From positions 1,116,001 through 1,180,000 of the forward strand of contig NZ_CP049362.1 of assembly GCF_019343455.1 (NCBI RefSeq): a stretch of DNA of 64,000 nt, written 5' to 3'. This stretch comes from Alcaligenes ammonioxydans. Lineage in GTDB: Bacteria; Pseudomonadota; Gammaproteobacteria; Burkholderiales; Burkholderiaceae_B. Positions 34,006 through 46,785 of the stretch are shown here, one piece after another (positions within the stretch are counted from its first letter, which is position 1; each line of letters starts with the position of its first letter). Both the position numbers and the translations under genes were made by a program. The notes under the pieces were generated by a model, which was not told the origin of the DNA, did no database searches, and worked only from the letters and a program-made list of their open reading frames with translations.

Positions 34006-34485
34006 ATGAACCGTGAACAACGACGCCAAGCTGAACGCATGCAGGCCAGACATAGGGCCACGAGACGGGTTCAGCGTCTTTTGCCAATACCCATGATCGT
34101 CAAAGCTGCAACTGTGTTGGGGCCTCTGGAAGAGATTCTCGACCAGTTGGAGATGCACGGCACTGTCCATGTGGATGAACGTGGCCGCCCAATTTTCCTG
34201 GCACCGCTTGAGAATGAGTGGTTTGCCATGGTGCCAGCGCTGCAGGGCATGGTCGATTTGTTTGAGATGTGGGCGATCCGGCATAACCGGGCCATCGATA
34301 TGAGTGCGCTGACCCAGTTGGCCAACAAGCTGCACTACAGCATGCCCATTACAGAGTCCGACATCAGTAGCGTTAGGGCTCTGCTTCCCGGAATGCGGAG
34401 GGTCGCTGGTCTTCTTCCGCATGACGAAGCTCGTGATCTGGTTTTGCAAACACAAATTAAAGAATGCCTGGAGGCCACACCATGA
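34006..34485 (+). CDS. Hypothetical phage protein
   Basis: The 159-residue product begins MNREQRRQAERMQARHRATR, a strongly basic helix, and continues with a mixed alpha/beta region. It has no recognised domain. The ATG at 34006 follows a terminator-like hairpin. A TTG start 12 bases upstream is in the T-run and is rejected. It overlaps the next small gene by 4 bases, which supports it as a real gene in the rightward arm. Confidence 0.6.
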   Translation: MNREQRRQAERMQARHRATRRVQRLLPIPMIVKAATVLGPLEEILDQLEMHGTVHVDERGRPIFLAPLENEWFAMVPALQGMVDLFEMWAIRHNRAIDMSALTQLANKLHYSMPITESDISSVRALLPGMRRVAGLLPHDEARDLVLQTQIKECLEATP

Positions 34486-34670
34486 CCGCGATTCAGCATA
34501 TGGCCGCGCAGCTAGCGCGTCTGCAACGCACGCCAGACCGTAAGACTCGCGTGCTGCAGCTGTCTGCCTCTGGGTTCAGCCAGCGACAGATAGCGTTGGA
34601 GGTTGGCGTTTCCAGATCCACGGTATTCAACATCATGAAAGCCAATCACAAGGGGGTAGCCCATGAATAA
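34482..34670 (+). CDS. Small helix-turn-helix protein
   Basis: The 62-residue product is largely a helix-turn-helix: LSASGFSQRQIALEVGVSRS, then TVFNIMK, the type found in resolvase C-termini and small DNA-binding regulators. GGAGGCC precedes the ATG at 34482. It lies just before the serine integrase, so a role in integrase control or as a directionality factor is conceivable but unproven. Confidence 0.7.
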   Translation: MTAIQHMAAQLARLQRTPDRKTRVLQLSASGFSQRQIALEVGVSRSTVFNIMKANHKGVAHE

Positions 34671-34745
34671 GCCATTGAAACCAGCGCACCGAGCCCTCGT
34701 ACACTGGCTTGCCCACCAACTTGTTCAAGAGGAACAGAACAGCAA

Positions 34746-36381
<1,636 letters not shown>

Positions 36382-37196
36382 TCAGAGAAGTAACTATAAC
36401 ATAGTTTTTGATTATGTACATAGCATGGCGTGTTTATTTCATTTTTATGCCTGAGGCGCCCTGCACGGGGAGGTGTGGATAAAAGGGTCTTTCAATTTTC
36501 TTGCGTCTTGCCGGTCGCAATGGTGTAATACATAGTGTGCTTACAGGTTCAGTCGGTCTGGCATTTCTAAAAGCTCAAACGCGCAAGCGGCTTCCTGTAT
36601 AGCGACCAGCTCTTGATAGCTGGCATCTGGCTGTAATGGCAGTCGGCTCCCCTACTAGGCGGGATGTACCGGCAAAACGAATTTCTCTGTTTCTGGCTTT
36701 GTTTCAGGTGTAGGCAATCGATAAGCCTTGTGGTGCTTGCTAGGTGTAGCGCTGCAGGTGTTTGATTGTGCCGACCTGAATTGTGCCCCGATCAGTTATT
36801 GCCCCAAACGTTGTTGTGCTGTTTTCGCGGTCCTGAATGTGGATCGCCAATTCAAATCCAGTCCGATAGGGCTTGCGGACGTACTCATCATCAGCATGTG
36901 TGCTTACACAAAATTGTTTATCGCTTGTAATGCGGCCGTGTCGGGTTTGAACCGGGGGCGTGTATGGGCGCGCGCGTCTTTAGCGGTATCCGCCTGTTTG
37001 GCAGCGATGGCGGTTGGTGGGACACGGCTGGCAAGCATGACAGTTCGCCTGCGTGTTGCAACAGGGATCGCGCCTGCTGCTTTGTGCCAGCGCGCGCAGG
37101 CTGCGGTGCATCACAAGGCGGACCCAAACGGCGGGCAACAAAAAAGCCAGCACAAATTGGCTGGCTTGATTGATTCTGCTAAGCAGTTCCGGGTGA
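36382..37196. other. Noncoding stretch between two tRNA-fMet genes
   Basis: About 815 bases separate the two tRNA genes. The only long frame (36728-37240, plus) ends in antisense tRNA and has no ribosome-binding site, so I do not accept it. The stretch holds the minus-strand promoter of the first tRNA at its left end and the terminator of the second at its right end. The middle is unremarkable, perhaps a decayed remnant of an earlier integration. Confidence 0.5.
37138..37167 (-). terminator. Terminator of the second tRNA-fMet
   Basis: On the minus strand AGCCAGC/GCTGGCT with an 8-base loop is followed by TTTTTTG. It lies 30 bases beyond the CCA end of the tRNA at 37197-37273. Confidence 0.8.
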
Positions 37197-37273
<77 letters not shown>

Positions 37274-37345
37274 CCGGAAAAAATAGATATTAACATGGAA
37301 TTTTTGCTTTATGCAAGTATCGCCAGAAAGTGAGGCTTCCCAGCA

Positions 37346-38341
37346 GTGACCGAAAGTGAAATAATCCGAGTCCTGGAGACGGCTTTGCTGTGTGCGCAGC
37401 AGCCCATGAACAGCGCCGAGTTGCGCAAGATGTTCGTCTCCCCGCCGCTGAGCGCAGATGATCTGCGTCGTTATCTGGCCATCTTGCAATTGGATTGGAA
37501 GGAGCGTGGCCTGGAACTGGTTCAGGTTGCCTCGGGTTGGCGCTTTCAAAGTCGCCCGGCCATGCAAGTGTTTTTGTCCCGCCTGAGTCTGGAGCGCGCG
37601 CCCAAGTATTCGCGGGCCGTGCTGGAAACCTTGGCGATCATTGCTTGGCGGCAACCCGTTACCCGCGGCGATATCGAGGATATACGTGGCGTTAGCGTAT
37701 CGACTCAGATTGTGCGGACGCTGGAAGATCGGGGTTGGATTGAAGTGCTGGGCTATCGTGATGCGCCCGGTCGCCCTGCATTGCTGGGCACGACCCGTCA
37801 GTTTCTGAATGATTTGGGTTTGCGCTCTTTGGATGAGTTGCCCTCGGTTGAGACCTTGGATTCTCTGGATGCATTGGCCTCCTTGCCCAATGGTCAGCCG
37901 TTGGTGTCGGCTGACCCGCCACAGGAGCAGGGGGCGGATCAAGAGCAGAGCCAGCCCCTGGGTCCTCAGCAAGAGGCGGATCTTCGGGACCAAAGTCAGG
38001 AACAAGTGGCAGGGCAGGCGCCCGCACCCGCTGGGGTGCAGCCGGCTGGCTCCCAGGCAGAGCAGGGCATAGAACAAGAAGCAGAGCAGAGCGCTGCTTT
38101 GGAAGAGGGTACGGAGCCGCTACAGGTCTGTGCTGCTCAGCTTGAGCTGGAATCCGAACCGGGTTCCGAGTCAGGCAATCAGGACAATTGGCTTGGGGTG
38201 GCCTCAGAAGCGGGGTCGCCACAAACGGAACAAGCTGAAGTGAATATGACACCGGACTCCTTGGATGAGGCCCAGGCTGCGGCTGGCCTATCGGATACAC
38301 AGGTACCGGACGAAATAAAAAACTCTGGAGTAAATGATTAA
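37346..38341 (+). CDS. scpB: Segregation and condensation protein B
   Basis: The first 190 residues show the ScpB winged-helix pair: [21 protein letters not shown] at the start, read here in part as [12 protein letters not shown], then [20 protein letters not shown] and the [20 protein letters not shown] segment. ScpB binds ScpA and SMC to compact and separate chromosomes. At 331 residues it is longer than usual (about 200) because of a Gln/Glu/Pro-rich, probably disordered C-terminal extension (about 195-331). The GTG start at 37346 gives the family N-terminus. It is 2 bases from rluB, so the two form an operon. Confidence 0.9.
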   Translation: MTESEIIRVLETALLCAQQPMNSAELRKMFVSPPLSADDLRRYLAILQLDWKERGLELVQVASGWRFQSRPAMQVFLSRLSLERAPKYSRAVLETLAIIAWRQPVTRGDIEDIRGVSVSTQIVRTLEDRGWIEVLGYRDAPGRPALLGTTRQFLNDLGLRSLDELPSVETLDSLDALASLPNGQPLVSADPPQEQGADQEQSQPLGPQQEADLRDQSQEQVAGQAPAPAGVQPAGSQAEQGIEQEAEQSAALEEGTEPLQVCAAQLELESEPGSESGNQDNWLGVASEAGSPQTEQAEVNMTPDSLDEAQAAAGLSDTQVPDEIKNSGVND

Positions 38342-38343
38342 AA

Positions 38344-40161
38344 ATGACTGATTCGCACGAGACGAACACAGCCTCCACGTCGGATACCGCTGGCGCGGCC
38401 GACCCCAAGAATCCCCGCGCGAAAGGCCAGGGGCGCAAATTGCGTACTCCGTTTCGTCGCCGTCGTGGTGACGCGACCCAAGAGTCTGCTCCACGCCAGA
38501 ATGACGAGGCTCAGACGAGCGCTGCCGGTGAGGTCAAGGCGCGTCCGGCCCGCCCACAAAACAATCGCCGCAAACCTGCGCCTGTTGGCCGTCGTCAGGA
38601 CGCGCGCGGCGGCCCCGGCAAGCGTTCTGGCACTGCCCAGCCGGCCCGTTACTCGAACCCGGCTGATGATGCGCCAGTCGTGATTCTGGACGGTGATGAT
38701 GACATCGCATTCAGTCATCTGGACAAGCAAAATCGCCTCTCGCAGCGTCTGGGCAAGTACATGGGCAGCGAGCTGGTGCAACCAAAATTGCACAAAGTGC
38801 TGGCTGAAGCCGGTATTGGCTCACGCCGCGACATGGAGGAGTTGATCGTTGCGGGACGGGTTTCGGTAAACGGCGAGCCCGCTCATATCGGGCAGCGCGT
38901 GAGTGCAGATGACAAAGTGCGTATCAACGGTCAGTTGATCAATCGTGCCAATACCAAGCGCCCTCCGCGTGTGATTCTCTATCACAAGCCAGCGGGTGAA
39001 ATTGTGACGCATGATGACCCCGAAGGCCGTGCCACGGTGTTCGGTCGCCTGCCTTCGCTGAAAGTGGGTAAGTGGCTGTCGGTCGGTCGTCTGGACTTGA
39101 ACACGGAAGGTTTGCTGATCTTCACCACGTCCGGTGATATTGCCAACCGCATGATGCATCCTCGCTACGGCGCCGAGCGTGAGTATGCTGTCCGGGTCTT
39201 GGGTGAGCTGAGCGAAGAGCAGATGCAGTCCATGCGTGATGGTGTTCAGCTTGAGGATGGTTTGGCCAAGTTTGGCATGATCGAGTTTCTGGGTGGCGAG
39301 GGCAGCAATCGCTGGTATCGCGTCACCATTCACGAAGGGCGCAACCGCGAGGTGCGTCGCATGTTTGAAGCCATGGGCGTGACGGTGAGTCGTTTGATTC
39401 GGACCCGTTTCGGTGACGTGAGTCTGCCCAAGAGCCTGCGTCGCGGTCGCTGGGAAGAGCTGGATGCGGACGTTGTGATGGCATTCATGTTGCGCCTGGG
39501 TCTGATGAAAGAGGTGGATGAAGATGGCTCGCATCAGCGTCGTGAGCGTCAGCCGCTGTCGCATGACAGCGCTTTGCCCCCTGGTTTCGGTACGCTGGAA
39601 CACAATGGGCTGAGCGGTGCGCGGATTGGGCGTGGCGGTCGACTGGCCAGCGGGCGTGGTCGTTCTTCCAACAATGTGCGCGTTAACGAGTCCGTCAGCG
39701 GTGCGCTGTTTATCAGTGGTGGTCTGGCTAACGGCCATCCTGATGGTGGGCGTCGTGAGCAAGGCGGCCGTGAGCGTACCGGAAACGGACGGGGTGCGCC
39801 CCGCGCCACCCAAGGTGGTCGCGGTCCGCAGCGTGGTCGTACGACAGAAGGACGTTCCCTGGAAGGTCGTGCCCCGGACAATCGTTCACAAGAGGGGGCG
39901 CGCGCTCATGCTGGCCGCCGTCCGGCGCGTGGCGAGCTGCCTCGCGGTGAATCTGCTCGTGGCGGTCATGCCCGCGGCGCACAGGAGGGGCGGGCGCCTT
40001 CGGCTCGTCGCGGCACTTCGGAACGTGCTGCTGCCGGGCAAACAGCCAAGGTTCATGTGAAGAAAACAACAGTCGTGCGCCGTGTCAGCCGTCGTGATGA
40101 TGACTGGCAACCGGCCGGCTCGGCTGCTCACGAGTCCCACTTGGGGCGCGGGCGCCGGTAA
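38344..40161 (+). CDS. rluB: 23S rRNA pseudouridine synthase RluB
   Basis: The 605-residue protein has an S4 RNA-binding domain (about residues 145-195, with [19 protein letters not shown]) and the synthase catalytic segment [20 protein letters not shown] near residue 245, with the catalytic Asp in GRLD. E. coli RluB converts U2605 of 23S rRNA and has about 290 residues. Here a basic N-terminal extension of about 140 residues and a Gly/Arg-rich tail of about 200 residues (RGG-like repeats) are added, as in several Burkholderiales. The tails are probably disordered RNA-binding parts. Confidence 0.88.
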   Translation: MTDSHETNTASTSDTAGAADPKNPRAKGQGRKLRTPFRRRRGDATQESAPRQNDEAQTSAAGEVKARPARPQNNRRKPAPVGRRQDARGGPGKRSGTAQPARYSNPADDAPVVILDGDDDIAFSHLDKQNRLSQRLGKYMGSELVQPKLHKVLAEAGIGSRRDMEELIVAGRVSVNGEPAHIGQRVSADDKVRINGQLINRANTKRPPRVILYHKPAGEIVTHDDPEGRATVFGRLPSLKVGKWLSVGRLDLNTEGLLIFTTSGDIANRMMHPRYGAEREYAVRVLGELSEEQMQSMRDGVQLEDGLAKFGMIEFLGGEGSNRWYRVTIHEGRNREVRRMFEAMGVTVSRLIRTRFGDVSLPKSLRRGRWEELDADVVMAFMLRLGLMKEVDEDGSHQRRERQPLSHDSALPPGFGTLEHNGLSGARIGRGGRLASGRGRSSNNVRVNESVSGALFISGGLANGHPDGGRREQGGRERTGNGRGAPRATQGGRGPQRGRTTEGRSLEGRAPDNRSQEGARAHAGRRPARGELPRGESARGGHARGAQEGRAPSARRGTSERAAAGQTAKVHVKKTTVVRRVSRRDDDWQPAGSAAHESHLGRGRR

Positions 40162-40485
40162 AGCCGGATCTCGCGGTCCTTGAGTTTGTGGCCCGAACCC
40201 TGCGGTTTGGGCCTGTAAGGCCGTGTGAATGCACGTATTTTCCGGTTTTCTGGTAGAATATGGAACTTGGCTCAGAGACATTTGTGTCGGCTGGGTCTTT
40301 TTTGATGCTGCGCGCCAGCGAATAGGGCGGCCTTTCAAGGCAAAGGCCGCATAAATCATCCGGTTCGGTTGCGCCTGCAACCATTCCGAGTTTGACGTTG
40401 GCAATGCGCAAGACCAGGGCCCGCTTGACCCTCAAGTGAGCATGGTTACCATGGGCTGGCGTACAGCCCATTTTTTTTGGATTTT
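40162..40485 (+). promoter_or_regulatory. Leader region of the rimP-nusA-infB operon
   Basis: The 324 bases between rluB and rimP hold a TAGAAT -10-like box near 40255 and several possible stems, including GGCGGCCTTT/AAAGGCCGC near 40327-40351. A strong terminator stands right before rimP. In E. coli the same operon is controlled by NusA acting on its leader; a comparable attenuator is likely here. No gene is seen in the stretch. Confidence 0.5.
40451..40478 (+). terminator. Attenuator-like terminator just before rimP
   Basis: ATGGGCTG (40451-40458) pairs with CAGCCCAT (40464-40471) around a 5-base loop and is followed at once by eight T residues. The rimP ATG is only 7 bases further, so the hairpin would both end transcription and cover the ribosome-binding region. 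Confidence 0.82.
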
Positions 40486-40977
40486 ATGGCAGACATTCTA
40501 GCTTTGGCACAAGAGACCCTAGCGGGTACTGAGTACGAACTGGTGGACGTTGAGCGTGCGCCGCTTGGCTTGTTACGCATCGTCATCGATCACCCTGAAG
40601 GGGTACGTATCGAGCACTGTGAATGGGTGTCTAAACAATTATCGCGCGTTTTCGAAGTGGAAAACGTGGACTACAAACGCATGGAAGTGACCTCTCCGGG
40701 GGTGGATCGTCCCCTGTTGCGGATTGGCGATTACGTGCGTTTTGCCGGCAGTCGGGTGCAGGTGCGCCTGCACGAGGCTATCGACAATCGGAAAGTGTTT
40801 GTGGGTACGCTCCACGCTCCCGAAGGGGCGCTACCGGCTAGTGTTCCGCTGGATACCGTTTTTAGGCTGGAACTGGACGAAGCATCGGGCAAGCTGACGC
40901 AGGTCGAATTCACCTATGACCAGGTGGATCGTGCCAAATTGGATCCCGTTCTTGATTTCAAGGGTAAGAAGCGATGA
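40486..40977 (+). CDS. rimP: Ribosome maturation factor RimP
   Basis: The 163-residue protein has the RimP pattern: [20 protein letters not shown], then [20 protein letters not shown] and [12 protein letters not shown], and an SH3-like C-terminal half ending DFKGKKR. RimP assists early 30S assembly. ATG 40486 is chosen over an in-frame TTG in the T-run of the upstream terminator. Its stop overlaps the nusA ATG by 4 bases. Confidence 0.93.
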   Translation: MADILALAQETLAGTEYELVDVERAPLGLLRIVIDHPEGVRIEHCEWVSKQLSRVFEVENVDYKRMEVTSPGVDRPLLRIGDYVRFAGSRVQVRLHEAIDNRKVFVGTLHAPEGALPASVPLDTVFRLELDEASGKLTQVEFTYDQVDRAKLDPVLDFKGKKR

Positions 40978-42458
40978 GTCGCGAAATTCTATTGCTGGTC
41001 GATGCGCTGGCGCGTGAAAAATCTGTAGCGCGTGAAGTCGTGTTCACCGCGCTTGAAAGCGCTTTGGCCTCGGCCATGAAAAAGCGCTTCAAAGAAGATG
41101 TTGATATCCGAGTGGAAATCGACAGGGAAACCGGCGCCCATGAAGGGTTCCGGCGCTGGCTGGTCGTGCCCGACGAGGCTGGCCTGCAAGAGCCCGACAA
41201 GCAGGAAATGCTGTCGGATGCCCAGGAAATCGACCCCGATCTGCAAGTGGACGATTACATCGAAGAGCCGCTCGAGCCTATCGAGTTTGGTCGTATCGGT
41301 GCCCAGGCGGCCAAACAGGCCATCTTGCAAAAAATCCGTGACGCCGAGCGCGAACAGGTCCTGAACGACTTTCTGGAGCGTGGTGAAACCATTGTCTCTG
41401 GCACGGTCAAACGTATGGACAAGGGCGACGCCATTATTGAAATGGGCAAGATCGAGGCGCGTTTGCCTCGCTCGGAAATGATCCCCAAGGAAAATATCCG
41501 TGTGGGCGATCGAGTTCGAGCCTGGGTGCAGAAAGTGGATTACGCCGCGCGTGGCCAACAGGTCATCTTGTCGCGTACCGCTCCTGAATTTATCAAGGAA
41601 CTGTTCGAGAACGAGGTTCCCGAGATCGAACAGGGTCTGCTGGAGATCAAAGCAGCTGCCCGTGATGCGGGTGTGCGCGCCAAGATTGCCGTGATTGCTT
41701 ACGACAAGCGTATCGATCCTATCGGTACGTGTGTGGGGATGCGTGGTTCGCGGGTGACCGCCGTGCGCAATGAGCTGGGCGGCGAGCAGGTCGATATCGT
41801 GTTGTGGGCGGATGATCCGGCCGAGTTTGTGATCGGCGCTCTGGCTCCGGCACACGTCGAGTCCATTCTGGTTGACGAAGACAAGCACGCCATGGACGTG
41901 GTGGTCGATGAGGAAAACCTGCCCAAGGCCATTGGTTCGCGAGGTCAGAACGTGCGTCTGGCATCGGAGCTGACCGGCTGGCAGATCAACATCATGACAC
42001 CGGAAGAAAGTCGCAACCGTCAGGACGAAGAGCGCGAGGAACTGCGTGCCACCTTCATGTCCCGTCTGGATGTGGACGAAGCTGTGGCCGATATTCTGAT
42101 CGACGAAGGATTTACTGGTCTGGAAGAAATCGCTTATGTGCCGTTGCAGGAGTTGCAGGAAATCGAAGCCTTTGACGAGGAAACCGTCAACGAGCTGCGT
42201 GCCCGCGCCCGTAATGCACTGCTGAGCGAGGCCATTGCCAAGGAAGAGCTGGTACAGACCGCGGTCAAGGAGCTGGCAGGAGTCGAGGGCATGACGCCCG
42301 AGCTGATCGCTGTCCTGGCCGAAAACGAGATTACAACGCTGGATGAACTGGCGGAACTGGCAACGGACGAATTGTCCGAGATGACCGGCCTGGCGCAAGA
42401 TGCGGCCAGCGAGCTGATCATGCGTGCCCGTGCCCACTGGTTTGACGACGAGGCCTGA
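40974..42458 (+). CDS. nusA: Transcription termination/antitermination factor NusA
   Basis: The 494-residue protein (E. coli 495) contains the N-terminal RNA polymerase-binding domain, an S1 domain ([16 protein letters not shown] near residue 145), two KH domains (with [20 protein letters not shown] and [18 protein letters not shown]) and two C-terminal acidic repeats ([17 protein letters not shown] and [17 protein letters not shown]). NusA modulates pausing and termination and, in lambdoid phages, antitermination. It is overlapped by rimP and followed by infB after 67 bases. Confidence 0.96.
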   Translation: MSREILLLVDALAREKSVAREVVFTALESALASAMKKRFKEDVDIRVEIDRETGAHEGFRRWLVVPDEAGLQEPDKQEMLSDAQEIDPDLQVDDYIEEPLEPIEFGRIGAQAAKQAILQKIRDAEREQVLNDFLERGETIVSGTVKRMDKGDAIIEMGKIEARLPRSEMIPKENIRVGDRVRAWVQKVDYAARGQQVILSRTAPEFIKELFENEVPEIEQGLLEIKAAARDAGVRAKIAVIAYDKRIDPIGTCVGMRGSRVTAVRNELGGEQVDIVLWADDPAEFVIGALAPAHVESILVDEDKHAMDVVVDEENLPKAIGSRGQNVRLASELTGWQINIMTPEESRNRQDEEREELRATFMSRLDVDEAVADILIDEGFTGLEEIAYVPLQELQEIEAFDEETVNELRARARNALLSEAIAKEELVQTAVKELAGVEGMTPELIAVLAENEITTLDELAELATDELSEMTGLAQDAASELIMRARAHWFDDEA

Positions 42459-42525
42459 TATGTCTAGCTAGGTCCCGCGCGTTGTATTCATTAAGAATAG
42501 TTGTAGTAAAGCAAGAGAGAGTCGA

Positions 42526-45500
42526 ATGTCGAGTAACACTGTCGCCCAGTTCGCTCAAGAACTGAAAATGCCTGCGAATGTTCTGCTGGAGCAGTTGCGT
42601 AGCGCAGGTATTGAGCTCAAATCAGTGGATGATGCCATCACTGATTCGGATAAGGCGAAGCTGCTTGAATCGTTGCGCCGCTCGCACGGCAGTCAGGAAG
42701 GCAACAAGATCACCCTGACTCGCCGTCAAACATCGGAGATCCGTCAGGATGACGGGTCGGGTCGCTCCCGCACCATTCAAGTGGAAACACGCAAAAAACG
42801 TGTGTTTGTAAAGCGTGATCCGTCCGAGCTGGTGGCAGAGGCCAATGCGGCATTGGCGCAGGAAAATGCGAAAGAGCAGGCCGCCCAGGTGGCCAGTCAG
42901 GAAAAACCGGCTGTTCAAGCGGCGCCTGCCGCTCCTGCCAGTCAGCCTGCTGCGCCTGTCGCTGCGGCCCCCGAAGCGCCTGTGAAGGAGCCCGCCGCGC
43001 CTGTCGAGTCCAAGCCAGAGCCCAAGCCTGAGCCTGAACCCGAAGTGCGCACCGCGCCTGAACCGACCCCTGTTGCTGAGCCCGCGCCTGAACCGGCTGC
43101 TCCTGTGGAGCCCGTTGCGGCTGCCCCGGAAAGTCCAACCCAACCCGAGCCCAAGCCTCAGGAACCCGCGCCTGCCGCCAAGGCAACCGCCCCGGCGGCG
43201 GCCACCCCTGTTCAGCAAAAGACTGAATCGGCTCCCTCTCCTACGGCACAAGAAAAGCCGGTGGAACCTACTAAATCTGTAAACGACGCCCGTCAAGCTA
43301 ACTCTGTGAATAAAACTCAGCACCCTCAAGGGACTAAAACGCCCACATCGACTGCAAAACCACGGGATGTGGCTGCCACCAGCCCGCGCCGTGCCGCGCG
43401 TGGCCCGGTGATTCCTCCTGTTGCCGCCGATGTGGAGCAAGACCAGGATCGTGATCGCGCCCGTAAGGCCGCAGAGGCAGAAGCCGCTGCTTTGCGCGAT
43501 ATGTTGAATCGTCCTCGTAAGGTCTTGCGCGCACCCGAGCCGGAAGCTGACACCAAGACAGCGGCCAAGGGCGCTCAAAAGAAAGACGTTAAAGGTTCCA
43601 AGGTCGAAAAAGTCCCGGGTAAACCCGTCAAGACGGACAGCACGCCAGGCTGGACCAGCGATGCCAGCCGCAAGAAGCAGCCTTCCAAGGCGGATGTGGC
43701 GTCGGCCGGTGCCGGTGGTGGTCGCGAAGGCTGGAAAGCCAATGCCAAGGCCGGTCGAGGCAAAGGTGGCCGTGGTGGCCGCAACGCTCAGGCCGAGCGT
43801 CGCGAACCACAAGTGGCAGAATTCATTGCCCGTGAAGTGCACGTGCCTGAAACCATTTCGGTCAGCGATCTGGCTCACCGTATGGCGGTGAAAGCTGCCG
43901 AGGTGATCAAACACCTGATGAAGCTCGGTCAGATGGTCACCATCAACCAGGTGCTGGATCAGGAAACGGCCATGATTCTGGTCGAAGAGCTGGGTCACAA
44001 GGCCATTGCTGCCAAGCTGGACGATCCAGAAGCCTTCCTGGTTGATACGGACGCGCAAAACGATGCTGAACTCAAGCCCCGTGCGCCTGTCGTAACGGTG
44101 ATGGGTCACGTTGACCACGGTAAGACATCGTTGCTGGACTACATCCGTCGCGCCAAGATTGCCTCGGGCGAAGCCGGTGGTATTACGCAGCACATTGGTG
44201 CCTACAACGTCAAGACAGCACGTGGTACAGCCACATTCCTGGATACTCCCGGTCACGAGGCCTTTACAGCCATGCGTGCCCGCGGTACTAAAGCCACTGA
44301 CGTGGTGATTCTGGTGGTGGCCGCCGATGACGGCGTGATGCCTCAGACGCGTGAAGCGATTCACCATGCTCGCGCCGCCGGCGTGCCGCTGGTGGTGGCG
44401 ATCAACAAGATCGACAAGCCCGAAGCCAACCCAGAGCGCGTCAAGCAAGAGCTGGTGGCCGAGGAAGTGGTGCCCGAAGAATACGGTGGCGATGTGCCCT
44501 TTATTCCTGTGTCGGCCAAAACCGGCCAGGGTATCGACGAATTGCTGGAAAACGTGCTGCTGCAAGCTGAAATGCTGGAGCTCAAGGCACCCGTTGACGC
44601 TCCTGCCAAGGGAACGGTTATTGAAGCGCGCCTGGACAAGGGTCGCGGTCCTGTCGCCACCATTCTGGTGCAAAGCGGCACCCTGAACCGTGGCGACAGC
44701 GTGCTGGTTGGCGCGTCTTTCGGTCGCGTACGTGCCATGCTGAATGAAACGGGCAAATCGCTGACGTCGGCTGGTCCTTCGATTCCGGTGGAAATTCAAG
44801 GTTTGACCGAAGTGCCTGCCGCTGGTGATGAACTGGTGGTGATGGCTGACGAGCGCAAAGCCCGTGAGATCGCTCTGTTCCGCCAAGGCAAGTTCCGTGA
44901 TGTGAAACTGTCGCGTCAACAGGCCGCCAAGCTGGAGTCCATGTTCGACAACCTGGGCGAGGGCATGCAGACCCTGTCGCTGATCATCAAGACCGACGTA
45001 CAGGGCTCGCAAGAGGCGCTGGTGCAGTCGCTGGTCAAGCTCTCTACCGACGAAGTGCGTGTGGTGGTAGTACACGCTGCCGTGGGTGGCATCTCCGAGA
45101 GCGACGTCAACCTGGCGATTGCCTCCAACGCGGTGGTGATCGGCTTTAACGTCCGTGCCGAGCAAAGCGCCAAGAAGCTGGCCGAAGCCAACGGCATTGA
45201 TCTGCGTTACTACAACATCATTTACGATGCGGTCGACGAGGTCAAAGCAGCCCTGTCTGGCATGCTGGCTCCTGAGCAGCGTGAAGAAATCATCGGCATG
45301 GTTGAAATCCGCGAAGTCTACAACGTGTCACGTATTGGTAACATCGCCGGGTGTATGGTTACCGAAGGCGTGGTACGTCGTGATTCGCAGGTTCGCCTGC
45401 TGCGCAACAACGTTGTGCATTGGACCGGCTACCTGGACTCCCTGCGCCGCTTCAAGGACGATGCCAAGGAAGTACGTTCCGGCTTCGATTGCGGTATTAC

Positions 45501-45579
45501 GCTGCGCGGCAACAACGACATCCAAGTGGGCGACCAGCTTGAGATCTTCGAGATCAAAGAGATCGCCCGGACACTGTAA
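42526..45579 (+). CDS. infB: Translation initiation factor IF-2
   Basis: The 1017-residue GTPase has an N-terminal IF2 helical domain ([20 protein letters not shown]), a long Ala/Pro/Glu-rich linker (about residues 115-390), a second N domain and the G domain. The G domain carries GHVDHGKT at about 527-534, DTPGHEAF and NKID. Domains II, C1 and C2 follow. IF-2 brings fMet-tRNA to the 30S subunit. The length is greater than E. coli (890) because of the linker, usual in betaproteobacteria. The large antisense frames opposite this gene are composition artefacts. Confidence 0.97.
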   Translation: MSSNTVAQFAQELKMPANVLLEQLRSAGIELKSVDDAITDSDKAKLLESLRRSHGSQEGNKITLTRRQTSEIRQDDGSGRSRTIQVETRKKRVFVKRDPSELVAEANAALAQENAKEQAAQVASQEKPAVQAAPAAPASQPAAPVAAAPEAPVKEPAAPVESKPEPKPEPEPEVRTAPEPTPVAEPAPEPAAPVEPVAAAPESPTQPEPKPQEPAPAAKATAPAAATPVQQKTESAPSPTAQEKPVEPTKSVNDARQANSVNKTQHPQGTKTPTSTAKPRDVAATSPRRAARGPVIPPVAADVEQDQDRDRARKAAEAEAAALRDMLNRPRKVLRAPEPEADTKTAAKGAQKKDVKGSKVEKVPGKPVKTDSTPGWTSDASRKKQPSKADVASAGAGGGREGWKANAKAGRGKGGRGGRNAQAERREPQVAEFIAREVHVPETISVSDLAHRMAVKAAEVIKHLMKLGQMVTINQVLDQETAMILVEELGHKAIAAKLDDPEAFLVDTDAQNDAELKPRAPVVTVMGHVDHGKTSLLDYIRRAKIASGEAGGITQHIGAYNVKTARGTATFLDTPGHEAFTAMRARGTKATDVVILVVAADDGVMPQTREAIHHARAAGVPLVVAINKIDKPEANPERVKQELVAEEVVPEEYGGDVPFIPVSAKTGQGIDELLENVLLQAEMLELKAPVDAPAKGTVIEARLDKGRGPVATILVQSGTLNRGDSVLVGASFGRVRAMLNETGKSLTSAGPSIPVEIQGLTEVPAAGDELVVMADERKAREIALFRQGKFRDVKLSRQQAAKLESMFDNLGEGMQTLSLIIKTDVQGSQEALVQSLVKLSTDEVRVVVVHAAVGGISESDVNLAIASNAVVIGFNVRAEQSAKKLAEANGIDLRYYNIIYDAVDEVKAALSGMLAPEQREEIIGMVEIREVYNVSRIGNIAGCMVTEGVVRRDSQVRLLRNNVVHWTGYLDSLRRFKDDAKEVRSGFDCGITLRGNNDIQVGDQLEIFEIKEIARTL

Positions 45580-45582
45580 TTT

Positions 45583-45996
45583 ATGGCACGACACAAGTCC
45601 AAACCAAACCCAGGGCGCAATCTGCGCCTGGCCGACCAGATCCAGAAGGATCTGGCGGTCTTGATCCAGCGCGAGATCGACATGAGCCGCGCTGGTCTGA
45701 TTACTCTGACCGGCGTGGAGCTGTCTCCGGACTACGCGCACGCCAAAGTGTTTTACTCGGTGCTGGGCGCCGAGCCTGAGGTCGCCCAGGCGGCCCTGAC
45801 CGAGAAAGCCGGTTGGTTGCATTCCCTGCTGTTCAAGCTGCTGCATATCCATACCGTTCCTACTCTGCATTTTCATCACGACCGGCAGTTGGAGCGGGGC
45901 ATGGAGCTCTCCAAGCTTATCGACAGCGCCAACCAGGCCGATAGCGAATTGACTGGCTCTGCGTCCAAATCGGACGAGCCGGACGAGCAGCCCTGA
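45583..45996 (+). CDS. rbfA: 30S ribosome-binding factor A
   Basis: The 137-residue protein has the KH-like RbfA pattern: [40 protein letters not shown], and [20 protein letters not shown]. It binds the 5' end region of 16S rRNA during late 30S maturation and cold adaptation. A Ser/Asp/Glu-rich tail ends the protein. The gene starts 3 bases after infB. Confidence 0.95.
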   Translation: MARHKSKPNPGRNLRLADQIQKDLAVLIQREIDMSRAGLITLTGVELSPDYAHAKVFYSVLGAEPEVAQAALTEKAGWLHSLLFKLLHIHTVPTLHFHHDRQLERGMELSKLIDSANQADSELTGSASKSDEPDEQP

Positions 45997-46029
45997 CGCG
46001 GCTGTTGTTTCTTCACGGATTGACACACA

Positions 46030-46782
46030 ATGGCTACGCGAAAACGCGGGCAGTTGATTGATGGTGTGCTGCTGCTGGACAAGTCCGACGGGATGTCCAG
46101 CAACCACGCTTTGCAGCGTGCCCGCCGCACTCTGGATGCCCGCAAAGCTGGCCATACTGGAACCCTGGACCCGTTTGCAACGGGCCTGCTGGTTTGCTGT
46201 TTTGGCCGGGCTACCAAAATTTCCGCCACGATGCTGGAAGCAGACAAAGCCTATGAAGCTACCTTGCAGTTTGGACAAGAAACCGATTCAGGTGACTTGA
46301 CCGGCAATGTGGTGTCCCAGGCTCCGGCAGAGTTTGCCGGCGTCACCCTCGAGGCGCTGGAGGCAGTATTGCCTGCCTTTCGAGGACCCATTACGCAGGT
46401 GCCGCCCATGTATTCCGCGCTCAAGCGCGATGGCAAGCCCCTGTATGAATATGCCCGTCAGGGTATAGAGCTGGAACGTGAGGCACGACATCTCGTGATT
46501 CACGATTTGCAGGTGCAAGACTTTACGCCGCTGTCGGCACGTTTGTTTGTACGTTGCAGCAAGGGAACCTATATCCGGACCCTGGCGCAAGATATCGGAC
46601 GTGCTCTGGGGTGTTTTGCCCATCTGACGGCCTTGCGCCGGACAGAATTAGGACCTTTTCATATCGACGATGCCTACACCCTGGACGGGTTGCAGGCGAT
46701 GGAAGACCCGATGTCGGCCTTGCTGGCCATCGAGAGCTTGCCTACCGAGATTTTGCCCAAAAAACTTCAATCAGAAGGATGA
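46030..46782 (+). CDS. truB: tRNA pseudouridine-55 synthase
   Basis: The 250-residue protein carries the TruB catalytic segment GHTGTLDPFATGLLVCCFG with the nucleophilic Asp near residue 47, ADKAYEATLQFGQETDSGD, and KGTYIRTLAQDIG. It converts U55 in the T-loop of most tRNAs. The usual C-terminal PUA domain is short. It lies 33 bases after rbfA and 3 bases before typA. Confidence 0.95.
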   Translation: MATRKRGQLIDGVLLLDKSDGMSSNHALQRARRTLDARKAGHTGTLDPFATGLLVCCFGRATKISATMLEADKAYEATLQFGQETDSGDLTGNVVSQAPAEFAGVTLEALEAVLPAFRGPITQVPPMYSALKRDGKPLYEYARQGIELEREARHLVIHDLQVQDFTPLSARLFVRCSKGTYIRTLAQDIGRALGCFAHLTALRRTELGPFHIDDAYTLDGLQAMEDPMSALLAIESLPTEILPKKLQSEG

Positions 46783-46785
46783 GTT

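Noticed and set aside
40989..42437. 482-codon frame antisense to nusA
   Set aside because: Same kind of artefact; NusA domains fill the opposite strand.
42870..43260. Repetitive Pro/Ala/Glu coding stretch in infB
   Set aside because: It is the variable linker of IF-2, long in betaproteobacteria, not an inserted element.
42622..45165. 847-codon frame antisense to infB
   Set aside because: Composition artefact of a G+C-rich gene with regular codon use; the plus-strand protein is unmistakably IF-2.
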